A stretch of DNA of 64,000 bases. It comes from Pleodorina starrii (taxonomy: Eukaryota; Chlorophyta; Chlorophyceae; Chlamydomonadales; Volvocaceae). Position 1 is the stretch's first letter; every line of letters begins with the position of its first letter. The notes beneath the pieces were generated by a model. It was not told where the DNA came from. It saw only the letters and a list, made by a program, of their open reading frames with translations, and did no database searches. The position numbers and the translations under genes were made by a program. Of the stretch, positions 1-11,037 are shown piece by piece. The stretch covers positions 496,001 to 560,000 of the forward strand of contig BRXU01000008.1 of assembly GCA_030267565.1 (NCBI GenBank). The letters run 5' to 3'.

Positions 1-209
1 GCGCAGTGGCGGACTGATCGTGCGCTCGCGCGTGTATGCGGTCATGCGCGGCGCGGCCGGCCGGCCCAGGTTGTGGGCGATGCTGTGGGAGGTGACCTGC
101 GGTGCGAGCCTGTGCGTGCACCCGCGCTGGGTCAGGCAATCAGCCTCAGCAGGGTCAGCACGTCAGCAGGCGTGGCTTTTAGAGAGGCCTTTGGAAGACT
201 GCTGTGAGC
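1..209. repeat. 209-bp direct repeat, left copy
   Basis: Bases 1-209 recur at 1069-1277 with an offset of 1068 and appear identical by eye. The left end runs off the window, so the true start of the repeat is unknown. After base 209 the two copies diverge at once. The pair could be two units of a long tandem repeat with a 1068-bp period, or the termini of a small element. No coding content was recognised. Confidence 0.9.
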
Positions 210-1068
210 GTTTTGTTGCGACTTAAGTGGTATTATCGTCTTAATGTAGCAGTAACTTGATCAGTCGTTTGCGGCGTCCAGTCGGTGAGCCGTTTCGCCC
301 GCCGGCTCCCTGGATGATGTCGGGGGTCCTGCATTCTGCGGGTTGGGTGCGGTGGGGTGGGGCCTGCTGCGCTGCACTGTTGCGCGCCGGTCGTGCGGAG
401 GTGTAACTGTAGTAGCAGTAATAGCGGGATGGGGGCGGCTTGAGGCGGTCTCCGTCCGAGCGTTTTGCCGGTGGCATGGGCGGCGGAGCGTCAACTGCGG
501 GGTTGGGACTGGCTGGTACAGTGAACGAACTCGGCCCTGGGTACGGTAGGTTCGGACTCGTTGTGTGACGCTGTTTGTTCTGCGCGGTGTGGCCATTGGC
601 GAGCCGAGGCACGCTTCGTGGTTTCCGTGCCTCACCCAAGTCACACCACAGTCGCGTGGAAGCGACCGACCGACGGCGTGGGGCCCAACATGCATCAGAA
701 CCCTGCATATGCTTGGTTTGCGTCTGGCAGGCGGCATTGCTGCACTTCGCTGAGGGGCAGGTGCGGCGCCGCACAGTCCTCGTGCACCTCGGTTGGGACA
801 GCAGCTGCGATGGCGGCTGCGGCCATGGAGGCAGCGGGGATCGGCGGCGGCGGCGCCGCAGCAGCAGGCTCTGTAGCCTCGGGTGCCGCTCGTCCGGGCG
901 CGCGCGCTGCACTAGCCTGCGCCACGCTGTATGCCGGGCCGTGCCGCGACGACATGACGGACGCCGATGTGAAACGGCATCCAGCGGCGGGAGATTGAGC
1001 TTAGGCAGATGACGGCTCGTTGAAGCATCGACGAGGTCACTTGCCTCTGTAGGGGTAAGATTGCCGCC
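210..1068. other. Spacer between the two direct repeats
   Basis: This GC-rich stretch has several overlapping open frames on both strands, as expected from base composition. None has a recognisable domain or a credible splice pattern. It includes an Ala/Gly-coding run near 805-900. It may be the interior of an element bounded by the 209-bp repeats. No gene is supported. Confidence 0.5.
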
Positions 1069-1277
1069 GCGCAGTGGCGGACTGATCGTGCGCTCGCGCG
1101 TGTATGCGGTCATGCGCGGCGCGGCCGGCCGGCCCAGGTTGTGGGCGATGCTGTGGGAGGTGACCTGCGGTGCGAGCCTGTGCGTGCACCCGCGCTGGGT
1201 CAGGCAATCAGCCTCAGCAGGGTCAGCACGTCAGCAGGCGTGGCTTTTAGAGAGGCCTTTGGAAGACTGCTGTGAGC
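1069..1277. repeat. 209-bp direct repeat, right copy
   Basis: Second copy of the window-start repeat. Near-perfect identity to bases 1-209 suggests a recent duplication or a recently active element. The unique sequences on either side of its 3' edge differ completely from those after base 209. Confidence 0.9.
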
Positions 1278-2382
1278 TCTATTGTTTTTATGGACGGTTG
1301 GATGGGCTAGCTTGCTTGCTGGGTTGGAAGCATGGCATGGTGTTTTCGGTAGGAGGGACTCAGGTGGTCGTGTCGAGGCAAAGAAAAAATGGCCGGCGGC
1401 CAGCTGTGTGCGCGGGTGTGCATGTGCGCATTTGTTGTGTGTTAAAGCCGCTGCAGACGGATCGGATAGCATCAGACCGGTGCTAGGACAGGCATAGAGC
1501 CTTGACAGGAGTGCTGACTATGGTCCAGGCCGTCCCACCCTGGGGAGTGTGAGGGCGAGCTCATGGGCGCAAGAGGACACGGCCGATGACTGGCAGTCGA
1601 GCAGGTAGCGGGTGGGCCCCGGTATCTGCATGGCGCGGAGAGACAGGGCGGCGAGGTTGTGCACCTGCACGATCTCTGCCAGCCGTTTTCAACCCATACC
1701 CGTTTTCAGGCCATATGTTCTGTCTCCCTTGTAACTCATTAGAACTGGACGGTCCGCCCCGAGCAACGCGCCGCGCACATGGCGCATGCATGGCCGGCCG
1801 GCAGCCAACGGTGTTGTGGACACATGCAAGCGTGAAAGGATGGATCAACACTGTAATTATCCATGCAAAGTTGCATCTTACCCAAAAACAACGTCTTGTG
1901 CCTGGGCCGCGACCGCGCTGGACGAGGAATGACAGGCGCCGTACAATCTGCATGGCTCGGAGCCTCGGACCGACCACCAGGGCGTCGGTTTACGTTGTTA
2001 GCAACTTGGTGAAGTAGTACTTTGTACGCAGCATGCATTTTGGCCGCATAATGAAGCCCGCCATTCACCGGACACGAGCTTAGCTCAGTCATGAGTTTTA
2101 TGAGGTATAATAACGCATTTAATGCTCCTTAACATACCTAATAGATTATACATTACCTGCTCTTTGCGGTCTACAATCGACCCTTGACAGCCGCAAGGCA
2201 CTTTAAATAAAGTTATCAAAGAGAAGGCACCTGCTTAGCCCGTATAATTTCTGCAATTATTGATCAATTGCACAGATTTTTAAATACTGCTGGTATCGGG
2301 GGAGAGAGACGTTTCTGATGGCGGACATCTTTGAGCGCGTTTGGATGTAACGCAGCCTGCAAGGGCCGTGGTGCATCCAGTT
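1278..2382. other. Intergenic region and probable 5' flank of the sirtuin gene
   Basis: About 1.1 kb with no supported gene. Base composition falls toward AT-rich between about 2090 and 2290. The frame of the sirtuin start has an in-frame TGA at 2332-2334 and no earlier ATG, so the coding region does not extend into this segment. The promoter and 5' UTR presumably lie here, but no motif is distinctive enough to call. Confidence 0.5.
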
Positions 2383-5300
2383 ATGGAGCTGCGTAAACGA
2401 CGCCCGACGGCCCGCTTTGGAGAGTAAGTTCGTATTGTTTCTGGCGTGGTACTCAACATTCGCTGCTTTTTATGTTCCGTGGGGGTAACCCATTCCCAAC
2501 AAGGCTTCAGAGATGCGGCCAGCGCGCTATGGCATGGGTGAAACGCTGAGACAAGGCCGCTCTTGCGCTGCTAACGCAGCTCTGTCACGCTTGACGTTGT
2601 CCTCAACATTGTGGAGCGATGCCGGCACATAATCTTCTTCACTGGAAGCGGGATATCGGCGGCTTCTGGTAAGCGACCCGGGTCGGTCAAGGGCACGCGT
2701 TGACGAGCTTGGAGAGCGCAGCTTTCCCCCTACATTTCTCCTGAAGACTTCATCCAGTGACCTTTTATGGCGATACGGGGCCATCTGCCGGCGGGGCGAG
2801 GTCTTACACGGGGTTCGCTGTGCAGGTTGGGGCCAGGTAGGGGATTGTGCACGTAGGGGAGCCCGTGGCTGTAGGGTTGCAACCTCGGCATGAAACGCTA
2901 CCCGTGCGTTTGCCCCTCCCCCCCATCAGGCATGTCCATGTTCAGCACACGCAACGGGCTCTATGAGCGGGCGCGCAAAAGATTTAAAGTCCAGGACGGC
3001 ATCAAGCTCTTTACATACTCGTTCTACAGGCAGCGGCGCGCCGAGGTGCAGGTATGAACTTTACTGGTGTCCTTAGACAGTTGAACGCTTATTGCCCGAG
3101 TCATCTGCCTGCACTCGGTGTGCGATTAATTTGTACGCTCTTGTCGTTCACCCGCAGGCCTTCTTCGCGCAGATATACTCGGAGGCACAGGCCAGCCGCG
3201 CCGCCACCGGTCACCACGCCATGGCTCAGGTGCTGCAGCTAGGGGCGCTGCAGCGGCATTACACGCTCAACATTGACGGCCTGTCCGAGGTGCGAGGCGC
3301 GTGTGTTTGCAGGGCTTGGCTTGAAGGCCACCGTGGCATGGAGATGTGGTGTGGTTTGTGCTATGCCTGCCGGATCCCGCCTGTTCATTCCTAACGCAAG
3401 TGTCACTTCCAACATGGGGCCGCCGGCCTCCTGCTTCAGAGTTTGGGTCACTGACATCCTGTGGATACCTTAGGAGATTATGATCTGGGTTAAATCGTAG
3501 TTGTTATGTCCGGCCGTGCTGTGCTGCAAGGCCCTCGGCCAGCTTTTGCTATGGCGCTAATAACGGACTTCGGCGGGACCGATGGACAATCCTGCCAATC
3601 CCGTTTACGCCGGCCATCAGGTGGTTGGCATGGACACATGGCACCACGAGCGGAACCCGCAGGGCTCGACCGTCGAAATGCACGGAAATATCAGGCAGGC
3701 TGGCGGAGCGTCCGTGCGTCTAGGATGAAGAAGCGAGTGTGCGGGTGCTACGTTGAATTGCGTAGCACGATTCAACGTAGCGCTTGCTGAGTGGCGGCTT
3801 GAGTGCAATGTTGCATTGCGCTGTGCGCACGTGGCTATGACTGGCCTGACAGAGCGGCCGAAAGCAGAATGGCACGAGCGTTTGCCTTCGCTTCCATGTC
3901 CCCATGGAACACAGACGTTGAGTAGCGTCGTTGGTGTATGTCCGCTTATCGCGGGAGGGGCTGGGCAACCAACCCACTTCCCAGAAGTTCTTCCCGGCCC
4001 TTCGGCCCTTCGGCGTTCGGCCTTGTATGCCACACGGCATGAACACCAGCGCGGGCGCCCCTCGGGAATTTGCACTCGCTAGTTCCAATGTTGCCAGGCC
4101 GCCATCGCATGGACGGAACGCAGCGGCCCTCTTCCAGAACGCAGCGCCCCCGCCAAGCTTCTCTTGCCCATTCTGGCTCCTCCCTCCGTCCCTGTGCACG
4201 CAGGCAGCTGGTGTGCCCCTCCTGCCACGCGGTGGAGCCCCTCAGCCGCCACAACATCAACCTTATGCGCGCAGAGCAACCGGTGCCGTGTAGCGCCTGC
4301 GGGCAGGACCAGCTGCGGTTCAAGGTGGGCGGGCAAAAGGACGCACGGAGCCCAGCTGTTGAAAGGCTATATACGAGAAGCGCGGGCAGGGGCTTGGTGG
4401 GGCGGCGCGTGTGCAACGCGCAAAGGCTATGTGGCGATCCTGTGCTGGGCATATCGTGCGGCGTGAATGTTACCGATTGGGAGTGAAGTGCCGCAGCGTG
4501 GTGCCGGAATGCGCAGCTGCAAATTGTGGGCATCTCGCTCGCAGGGTCGCGCGTTGCCCGCGGCCCGCATTGCCCGTTCCATACCGCGCTTGCTCCGCGA
4601 GTGAAGTTTGCGGCTGCCGCGACGGAATGTGATGACGGGGTTCGCCTTGCACTGACGGTTGCCCAGTACCTTATGCCTGAAGGGTCATAAAACGTTTACC
4701 AAGCGCTCGAGTTCCTTTCGTCTGAGGCTGCTGCTAACCGTCTAGGTCATTCTTCCCGGCAGGTCATGCTGTACGACGACGGTGAGGGCGACTGCATCAC
4801 GCCGGAGCACGTTTTCGACGTTTTGGAGGAGGACCTCAAGGTGGGTATGGCAATCGCGAGGGGCAGGATTAAAGACGTTCCAAGTGCTTCTTATGGATCA
4901 CTGCTCTGCTGAGTCCTCTAGTCGGCTTGTCCGAAATGCTTTGCCTGAGCCACCGCAAATACCTTCCTCCAAATTTGTCAATCCGAAGTCCTGACATCCG
5001 CAATGACGCCCAACCGGGGTCCCGCGACTCGCCACTGCCCGCGGCGCCGTGGCTGCCCTTTCCTTTCGGCTGCAGGCCTGCGACATGGTCGTGTGGGCCG
5101 GCATCAGCTTTCAGCAGTCCGCCTCTGTGGAGTACTTTCGGCGCGTGCGGCACATGCTGGGCACGCTCGGTCGCCTCAACGCCGTGCCGCAGGTGCGCCG
5201 CGCCGTGGTCCCGCGGAACAGCTTCTGCGGCATCCTTGACAAAGCATCCTGGAATGCTTCTTCACGTTCGGATGGAGACTGGTTTGGGTGGGGTGCGCGA

Positions 5301-7531
5301 CGCGCTTGCCGGGGCCCAGTGTGAACAACGACACGGTAGCTGGACAGCGCGCGTCGGCGGCACGCCCCATCCGCGGCAGGTCGAACGGTTTCGGCTGAAC
5401 CCTGTCTTTCAGTGTCTCACGCCCGATTACAGTCGGGTGTGACATTAACGGTCCTCGTTACCGACTTCTGCGGATGTGGCCCTGCTATTATGATCATATC
5501 TGGTCGCGTCTCGTCCACCGCTTGCCGCCGCTGCAGGTCCTGGTCAACCCCAGCGAGGATCCCTATTTCAACCTGCTGTCCGCCATGTCCAACCCCAACG
5601 AGCTGCAGCTGCTGGACCTGCGCGAAACCAGCGACGTGGCCTTCCCCGCCATGGCGGAGCGGCTACGTGACGCGATCATGCACGACATGGCTGAGGAGGA
5701 CGCGGCGGCGGTGGCCGCGGCCCTAAACGGCGTCGGCGCCCGCTGCGGTGGCGGCGCCCATGCTGGTGTCGCTGCTACGGCCGCCGCCGGGCCCGCTGCA
5801 GCCGCGGCCCTGGCCGGGGTCGATGCGTTCACTAAGCTTGAAGTACTGCCGGTGCTGCCGCCGCCGCTGGCGGCAGCAGCGGCGGCGTCTGAGCTGTTGC
5901 CGCCCCCTGTTCCATTACGCCTGGATCTGATACCGAAGGTGGAGGTGCCAGAGACTGCGAATGGCGTTAAGTTGGAGCTGGCAGCACTGGAGTCCAGGGG
6001 CGGGAACGGTTCCTTTGGCACGTGCGCAGCTGCCGGGGTCCGCTTGGGCAGCTGCGGCGGCAGTGCAGGGGTCGCGCCAGGGAGAAGGCGGGCCGTGTCC
6101 GGCGGTAGCGGCGCTTCCGAGCAGCCTGAGCCCAAGTCGGCCCGCGGCTGGCACACCGCCCGCAGCGCCAGAGCGCATGACGGCGATGCGGACGAGGGCG
6201 AGGAGGTCGGGCCGCTCTTCGTGGATGACGCCGACGACGAGGACTACATCGAGGGCGAGGAGGAGGAGGAGGGCCGCTGCCGGCGGAACGTCCGTGGACG
6301 CGGCCGGGGGCGCGGCTCTACAGGCCGAGGCCGGGGCCGCGGGCGTGGCCGGGGGCGCGGCAGCAGCGGCGGCAGCGGCGGCGGCTCGCGTCACGGCTCT
6401 CACGACAGCGGCGGCGGCCACCTGGGTCAGGGGGCCTTCATGCAGCCACAGAGTCCGCTGGGCCTGATGCTCGGTCTTACGCCGAGCGCGGGGCTCCTAG
6501 GCAGCGGGTCGCCGGAGCTGCCCTTCCTGCCGCTAGCCCAGCAGTCCGGCCTGCGGTTGGCGCCCAGCGGTCAACACACGCTGCCGCAACAGCTGCAGAC
6601 GCTCGCACCAGCGGACCAACAGCAGCAGCCACAGTTGCTGCTGTTTAATCCGCGGCAGCAGCAACAGTCGCAGCAGCAGACACAGTCGCAGCTGCCGGCC
6701 CTTCAGCAGCTGCAGCAGCTTCAACAGCTGGTGCAGCTGCAGCAGTTGGCGCCGTTACGACAGCAGCAGCAGCAGCAGAGCGGCCTCGAGCTGCTGCAGC
6801 GGCTACAGGTTTTGCAGCAGCTCCAGGCCGTGCAACAGCAGCAGCAGCAGCCATCGCACGGCGGGCAGCTACAGCAGCTTTCACAGCTGCAGCAGCAAGA
6901 CCAGCAGCAGCAGGCGCCACACCCGGAGCAAGGAGCCCAGCCGCAGCAGCAGCAGGCGCCGACGCCAGTGCCGCCGGTGCAACTATTTGGCTGCATCTCC
7001 TCGCTGCTGCAGCCCGGCAGTGCAAGTGCCTTGCAGGCGAGGCCTCAGCAGCAGCAGCAGCTACAGCAGCAGCCAGGCCTAGACCTGCAACGGCTGCCGC
7101 AACCACAGCATCACCATCAGCAGCAGGAGCAGCAGCAACAGGTAGAGCCACAGGCTGCGCAGGGGCAAGACCTTCAGCTGCAGCTCTTGGCAGAGCTACA
7201 GCAGCGTGCTCTGCTGCAGCAGCTGCGCGGCGTAGGGCGTCAGGGCAGCGCCCGGGAGCCCCAGCGATCTCAGCTCGAATTGCTGCAGACCTTCCATCGG
7301 CAGCAATCCGATGCGGCCCCCGAAGCCGCTGCGCTGGCAGGAGAGTCCGGTCCGATGGCCGCAAGCTCTTCAGACGGTGGCGGCGGCGCCGGGGGGGCGA
7401 TGACGTCCGATCTCGTGCTGCATGCCGGCGAAAGCCGCTCAGCTGCTGCATCAGACCCGGCGCTGGAGCGCCTCGCCGCGTTGTTCGGGGGAGCTGGGCA
7501 CGGCGGCGTCGTGCACGCCCCAGGGACGTGA
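2383..7531 (+). CDS. Divergent sirtuin (SIR2 family) with long Gln/RG-rich C-terminal tail
   Basis: Nine exons join in phase: 2383-2423, 2580-2668, 2930-3051, 3158-3289, 3621-3694, 4204-4324, 4763-4840, 5076-5192 and 5537-7531, giving about 922 residues. Residues 1-260 form a SIR2 NAD-dependent deacylase fold. GSGISAASG (36-44) matches the Rossmann GAGIS motif. NIDGL (122-126) and His149 in EMHGNI match the catalytic loop. Cys157/160 and Cys182/185 form the zinc ribbon, and WAGISFQQSAS lies near 230. Deviations are visible: the usual DFR after the Gly loop reads MFS, and Gln of QNID is Leu121. The tail of about 660 residues contains an acidic stretch, an RG-repeat block and extended poly-Gln. 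The fourth-to-last-class motif pattern resembles the DHS-like NAD/FAD-binding sirtuins of algae and fungi. The start is the first in-frame ATG after a stop. Activity, nuclear location and a chromatin role are inferred. Confidence 0.85.
3695..4203 (+). other. GC-AG intron in the sirtuin gene
   Basis: The exon ends ATATCAG and is followed by GC rather than GT. The next exon begins GCAGCTGG after an AG. The reading frame across the junction (HGNI-R-QLVCPSC) fits the sirtuin family exactly. A four-base ambiguity (GCAG on both sides) allows a second junction, but that donor also begins GC. The intron is about 509 bp. Confidence 0.7.
6590..7230 (+). repeat. CAG/CTG-rich coding repeat (poly-Gln region of the sirtuin)
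   Basis: An imperfect CAG/CAA-rich tract in the last sirtuin exon encodes repeated runs of Gln mixed with Leu, Pro and Ala. It lies downstream of an RG-rich block at about 6287-6360. The interruptions by CTG, CCA and CAA make it an imperfect, probably length-variable repeat. Confidence 0.85.
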
Positions 7532-8368
7532 GCGGCAAGCTTGGGGGTTAAGGCTTCTGGCCTTGTGCAGTGGGACGGCATTGGGGGCACCTTTGGAACG
7601 GGCCGCCTAATCTCCTGTGAGGCCACAGCCGCCGGGCGGTGGGTGCGCCAGCAGTTGCCAGTTTCAAGGTGTCCGGGCGGGCAGAATTCGCAAGGCTTCC
7701 TAACGCATGAGCATCAGGGATTTTCCAGGGCCTTGGCGTCATCATCCGTATGCAATGAGGTGGGGGCATATATCAGCAGGCGTGCGAAGACTTGCATGTT
7801 ACTTGACGAGGCGTTGACCGGATGCCGCGGCGCCTGCTCAGTGCATTGTGGTTCAAGAATCAGGGTTTAAGGGTAGGACGTGAAGAGGTAAATGTACATG
7901 TGCTAGGAGTTCCAAGGCGGGCGTAACAGGAGGGGCCTGGGCTGTGCAGCACGGCTGGTTCAGCGTTTGTTGTGCGCTGGGACGGACGACAGCGTCTGGC
8001 TTTGTGTACAGTATGCTCGACGGAAAATGAATGCTTGACGCGGGCTGTAGAAAATGTTACGGCTAGTGTTGAGTAGGCAGGCCGCCTTGTGCCAGAAGGA
8101 AACGCGGGCAGCGTGTTTTAGTTATTGCACTGTGGCACGGAGCGGTAAGATGCGTCCGTTGTACCCTTGCCAGCCCTTTTATCGGGGGGTTCAGGGCGCA
8201 GCCCGGACGGTTCCAGTAGTACGATACAGTACGATGTGATTCGTACGCTTTAGTCAAGACGTAACGAGGCTGCGCCTAACGATGCCATGCCGAACCATGT
8301 AAGCGCCTTGAAAAGTGGGGTCCCTTGTTATTGTTTATGTTGTTGTTTTATTAACTTTACATGGGCTT
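7532..8368 (+). other. Sirtuin 3' UTR and spacer to the methyltransferase gene
   Basis: No coding gene is supported between the sirtuin stop and the next start. A TGTAA signal occurs only near the end, implying a 3' UTR of roughly 780 bp if it is used. The 5' end of the downstream gene must then be very close, so the two transcripts nearly abut or overlap. Confidence 0.5.
8298..8302 (+). terminator. TGTAA polyadenylation signal, probable sirtuin 3' end
   Basis: TGTAA is the usual poly(A) signal in Chlamydomonas-type algae. This is the only one seen after the sirtuin stop and before the next gene. Cleavage would be expected 10-20 bases downstream. Confidence 0.45.
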
Positions 8369-11037
8369 ATGGGTGACCGGGATGAGGACGTCGGTGTTGA
8401 CTTCACTGGCCATTTCATGAAATGTAGCGATTCAAAGCAACATAAAAAGAAGCAACGAAACAGCGACGCATTGGCAGTGACGAAGCAGCTGCCGGCGAGA
8501 AAGCACGCAAAAGGCAAGCAACACCCGGAGCTGGTATCAAAGCGGGATACCAAAGGCCAGAAGCGCAAGACAGAGGCTGCAAATCTGCAAGGTGGCGGCG
8601 ACCGCACCAAAAAACGGAAGGCCGATGGCGCGCACGACGAGGAGTGCGACGGCCGCCCGCCCGCACTTGCAAAGCAACGCGTCGACAAGGAATTCTGGTC
8701 ATTCGAAGGTAACCTTGCGCGGTTAATTGTGTCAACTTGACTGCAGCTGCCCTGACGGCCGGCGCTTGACTCTCCCCCAGTCGACTATAATGACCACTTT
8801 GAGACCTCTAAGGAAGCGGTGCAAGACATCGAACCAATTCTACACGTGCTGAGCAAAAAGTTGAAAAAGTCGCCGTCAAAGCTGGCAATCTACGACCCAT
8901 TCTTCTGTAAAGGGGGCATACGGCGCCACTACGAACAACTTGGGTTCAACAACTTTATCCACAGGTAGGGCTGACCAACAGCAGGGGAGAGCACGGGGAC
9001 AAATGGGAGTCGGGCGGGGGGGCTGGAGACGGGGGCAACGTTGGTATTGCGACCCAGTCAGTGGCTTCCCCGCAGGAACCGAGACTTCTACCAGGACGTG
9101 GACTCGGGAAACCTTCCGCCGTACGACATCCTGGTTACGAACCCGCCATACTCAGGTGGGGCTTTGACTGTGCTCTCCGATAGCGCCCCACACGATCACT
9201 CCAACGCCCCAATAAAGCAACAATCGGCGCGCGAAAGTTCAACCGTACTATTCTTTGTGGATGTGTACGGCGTTTCTCCCTAACCTTATGGACATTTTAC
9301 AACGCCTTGAAGTGACGTGAAGCCTCATCGGACGTTGTTCACACACGTCCTTGGCCCGGGCGCTGTTGCGGCGTGCAGCTGACCACAAGGAGCGCATCCT
9401 GGAGTTCTGCCTCCGGTCGGGCAAGCCCTGGGCGCTGTTGCTGCCCAATTATGTGGCCACCAAGGTACGGCAAGCCGACTGTCTGACTGTCGACATCACA
9501 GCACACAGAGCCCCACACACGGGAAATGGATCATGCACTGAGCGTGTCTAATTGCGACCTCGTCGTTATACGTTTCGAGGGAAAGTTATTTCGAGGGTGT
9601 GCCACTGCTGTGGCAAGCTAGGGTTCGGCGCAGGCGGCAGCAACCTGCAGGGAAAGGCGTGCTGTCCGTCGGGGCTGGTGCGGCCCACAGCCAGCCCCGC
9701 GCTGCCGCCACATCCGCGCGTATCGAGGCGGCGGCGGTCGCGCTTCGTTGCCGCGGCGGCAACAAGAATAGTACGGTTGCGGCTTGTGTATGTATGTGTG
9801 TGGGGGGGGAGGGGGAGGCGCGGGCCGCACCCGGATCCGAGTCTGGTCAGCTCGCAGAAGATCTGCCACTGCTCCGGACTGGGCGGGTGCATTGGGGATA
9901 AGCACGGGCGCACCGCACCGCTCGTGCGTGTCACGGCGGGAAGTACCGAACTCTGGCCGCGCAGCTGTGCATGCGCCGCCAATGATGCCGTACGTATTCA
10001 CACCCAGGCGCTCCCCGAAGTGGCGCCCACCGTCGGGTTGGGTGCAACGAGCCCGGCCCGGCCAGATCAGTAACGATAACCACCTAAAAGAACGATTACC
10101 GTACGGCAAGCCGTACAGGCAGCCACTTGACGCGCCGCCACGCCCTATCATACAACGCCAACCCAAAAGCCTATCAGTGCGCCTATCAGTGGAAATGTCT
10201 CTCCCTCCGGCCCTGCCCGCCCGCCCGCCCGCCCGCCCGCGCCTCACACCGAGCCAGGCCTACTTTTCGGAGCTTTTGGACACCAGCTGCACTGCCCCCT
10301 CCCAGCGGCCCTTCTTCCTGACGCCGCGGGTGCGCTACAGCTACGACCACCCGGAGGGCACCGGCCACACCGAGTCTCCCTTCTTCAGGTGGGGCCGCGG
10401 AATGGACAGTGGGAGCGTGGGGGCGGGGCGCCACGGCCGGCCGGCTGGGATTTGGGGTTCGGGGGGCGGCGCATGCGTGCGGCGCGGTGCGTGCATCGGG
10501 CCCCTGCCTCGCCGTGCGGTGCGGTGTTGCGGGGCTTGGCGACGCGGGGCAGTGCAGCCTCTGAGTGGGGCGCCTCTGTTTGATGCGGAGGAGCACCAAT
10601 CGGCGCACACCCTCTGCGCGGGCGCCTCTGCACCCACCCAACCGCGGGCGCCTCTGTTTGGTCTGCACCCACCCAGCCACACAGGGGCCTCCGCTACCGT
10701 CATCTCACACCTCGTCCCCGCTCCGCCCCACTACCCCGGCCACCCATGCAGCATCTGGTACATAGGGCTGGGGGAGCACACGGAGGCGGCGTACGGCACG
10801 TGTAAGGCCCGGCTCGACTCCGCCGCCACCGCCGGGGCGGCCGCCGCTGCGGGCGCGGGCGCGAAGCGGCATGGCGGCACCAGCGGCGGTGGTGGTGGTG
10901 GTGGTGGTGGTGGCAGCTGGAACGTGTCTCTCGCGCGAACAGTCGACACGCTGCGGTCGGTGGGGGCGGTGCCCACCGCCCGGCGGCTCAACCCCAAGCA
11001 GCGCGCCCGGCTGAAGCAGCACAAGGCGCAGTCGTAA
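8369..11037 (+). CDS. NPPY-motif class I SAM-dependent methyltransferase
   Basis: Six exons join in phase: 8369-8708, 8781-8964, 9076-9155, 9379-9464, 10258-10388 and 10752-11037, giving about 368 residues. Residues 1-113 are Lys/Arg-rich and look like a nuclear or nucleic-acid-binding leader. The catalytic part has a SAM motif I variant DPFFCKGG (152-159) and the motif IV NPPYS (197-201), followed by DHKERILEF and KPWALLLPNYV. The NPPY signature is known from enzymes that methylate exocyclic amines (N6-adenine) or glutamine; which applies here cannot be told. YSYDHPEGTGH and SIWYIGLG lie near the C-terminus, then a Gly run encoded by (GGT)n near 10887-10913. Similar proteins occur in algae and protists as unnamed methyltransferases. 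An upstream GTG frame exists, but the first ATG is at 8369. One intron is about 790 bp. Confidence 0.8.

Noticed and set aside
241..1113. A 290-codon minus-strand open frame
   Set aside because: It is Arg/Pro/Ser-rich as expected from antisense GC-rich DNA, starts within the repeat and has no domain or splice signals in register.
1..1277. Direct repeats considered as LTRs of a small retrotransposon
   Set aside because: The left border is outside the window, no TG...CA borders, primer-binding site or polypurine tract can be shown, and the interior lacks gag-pol.
5563..7538. Long minus-strand frames opposite the last sirtuin exon, with poly-Ala, poly-Cys and poly-Leu
   Set aside because: These are shadows of the CAG-rich coding repeat read on the other strand.
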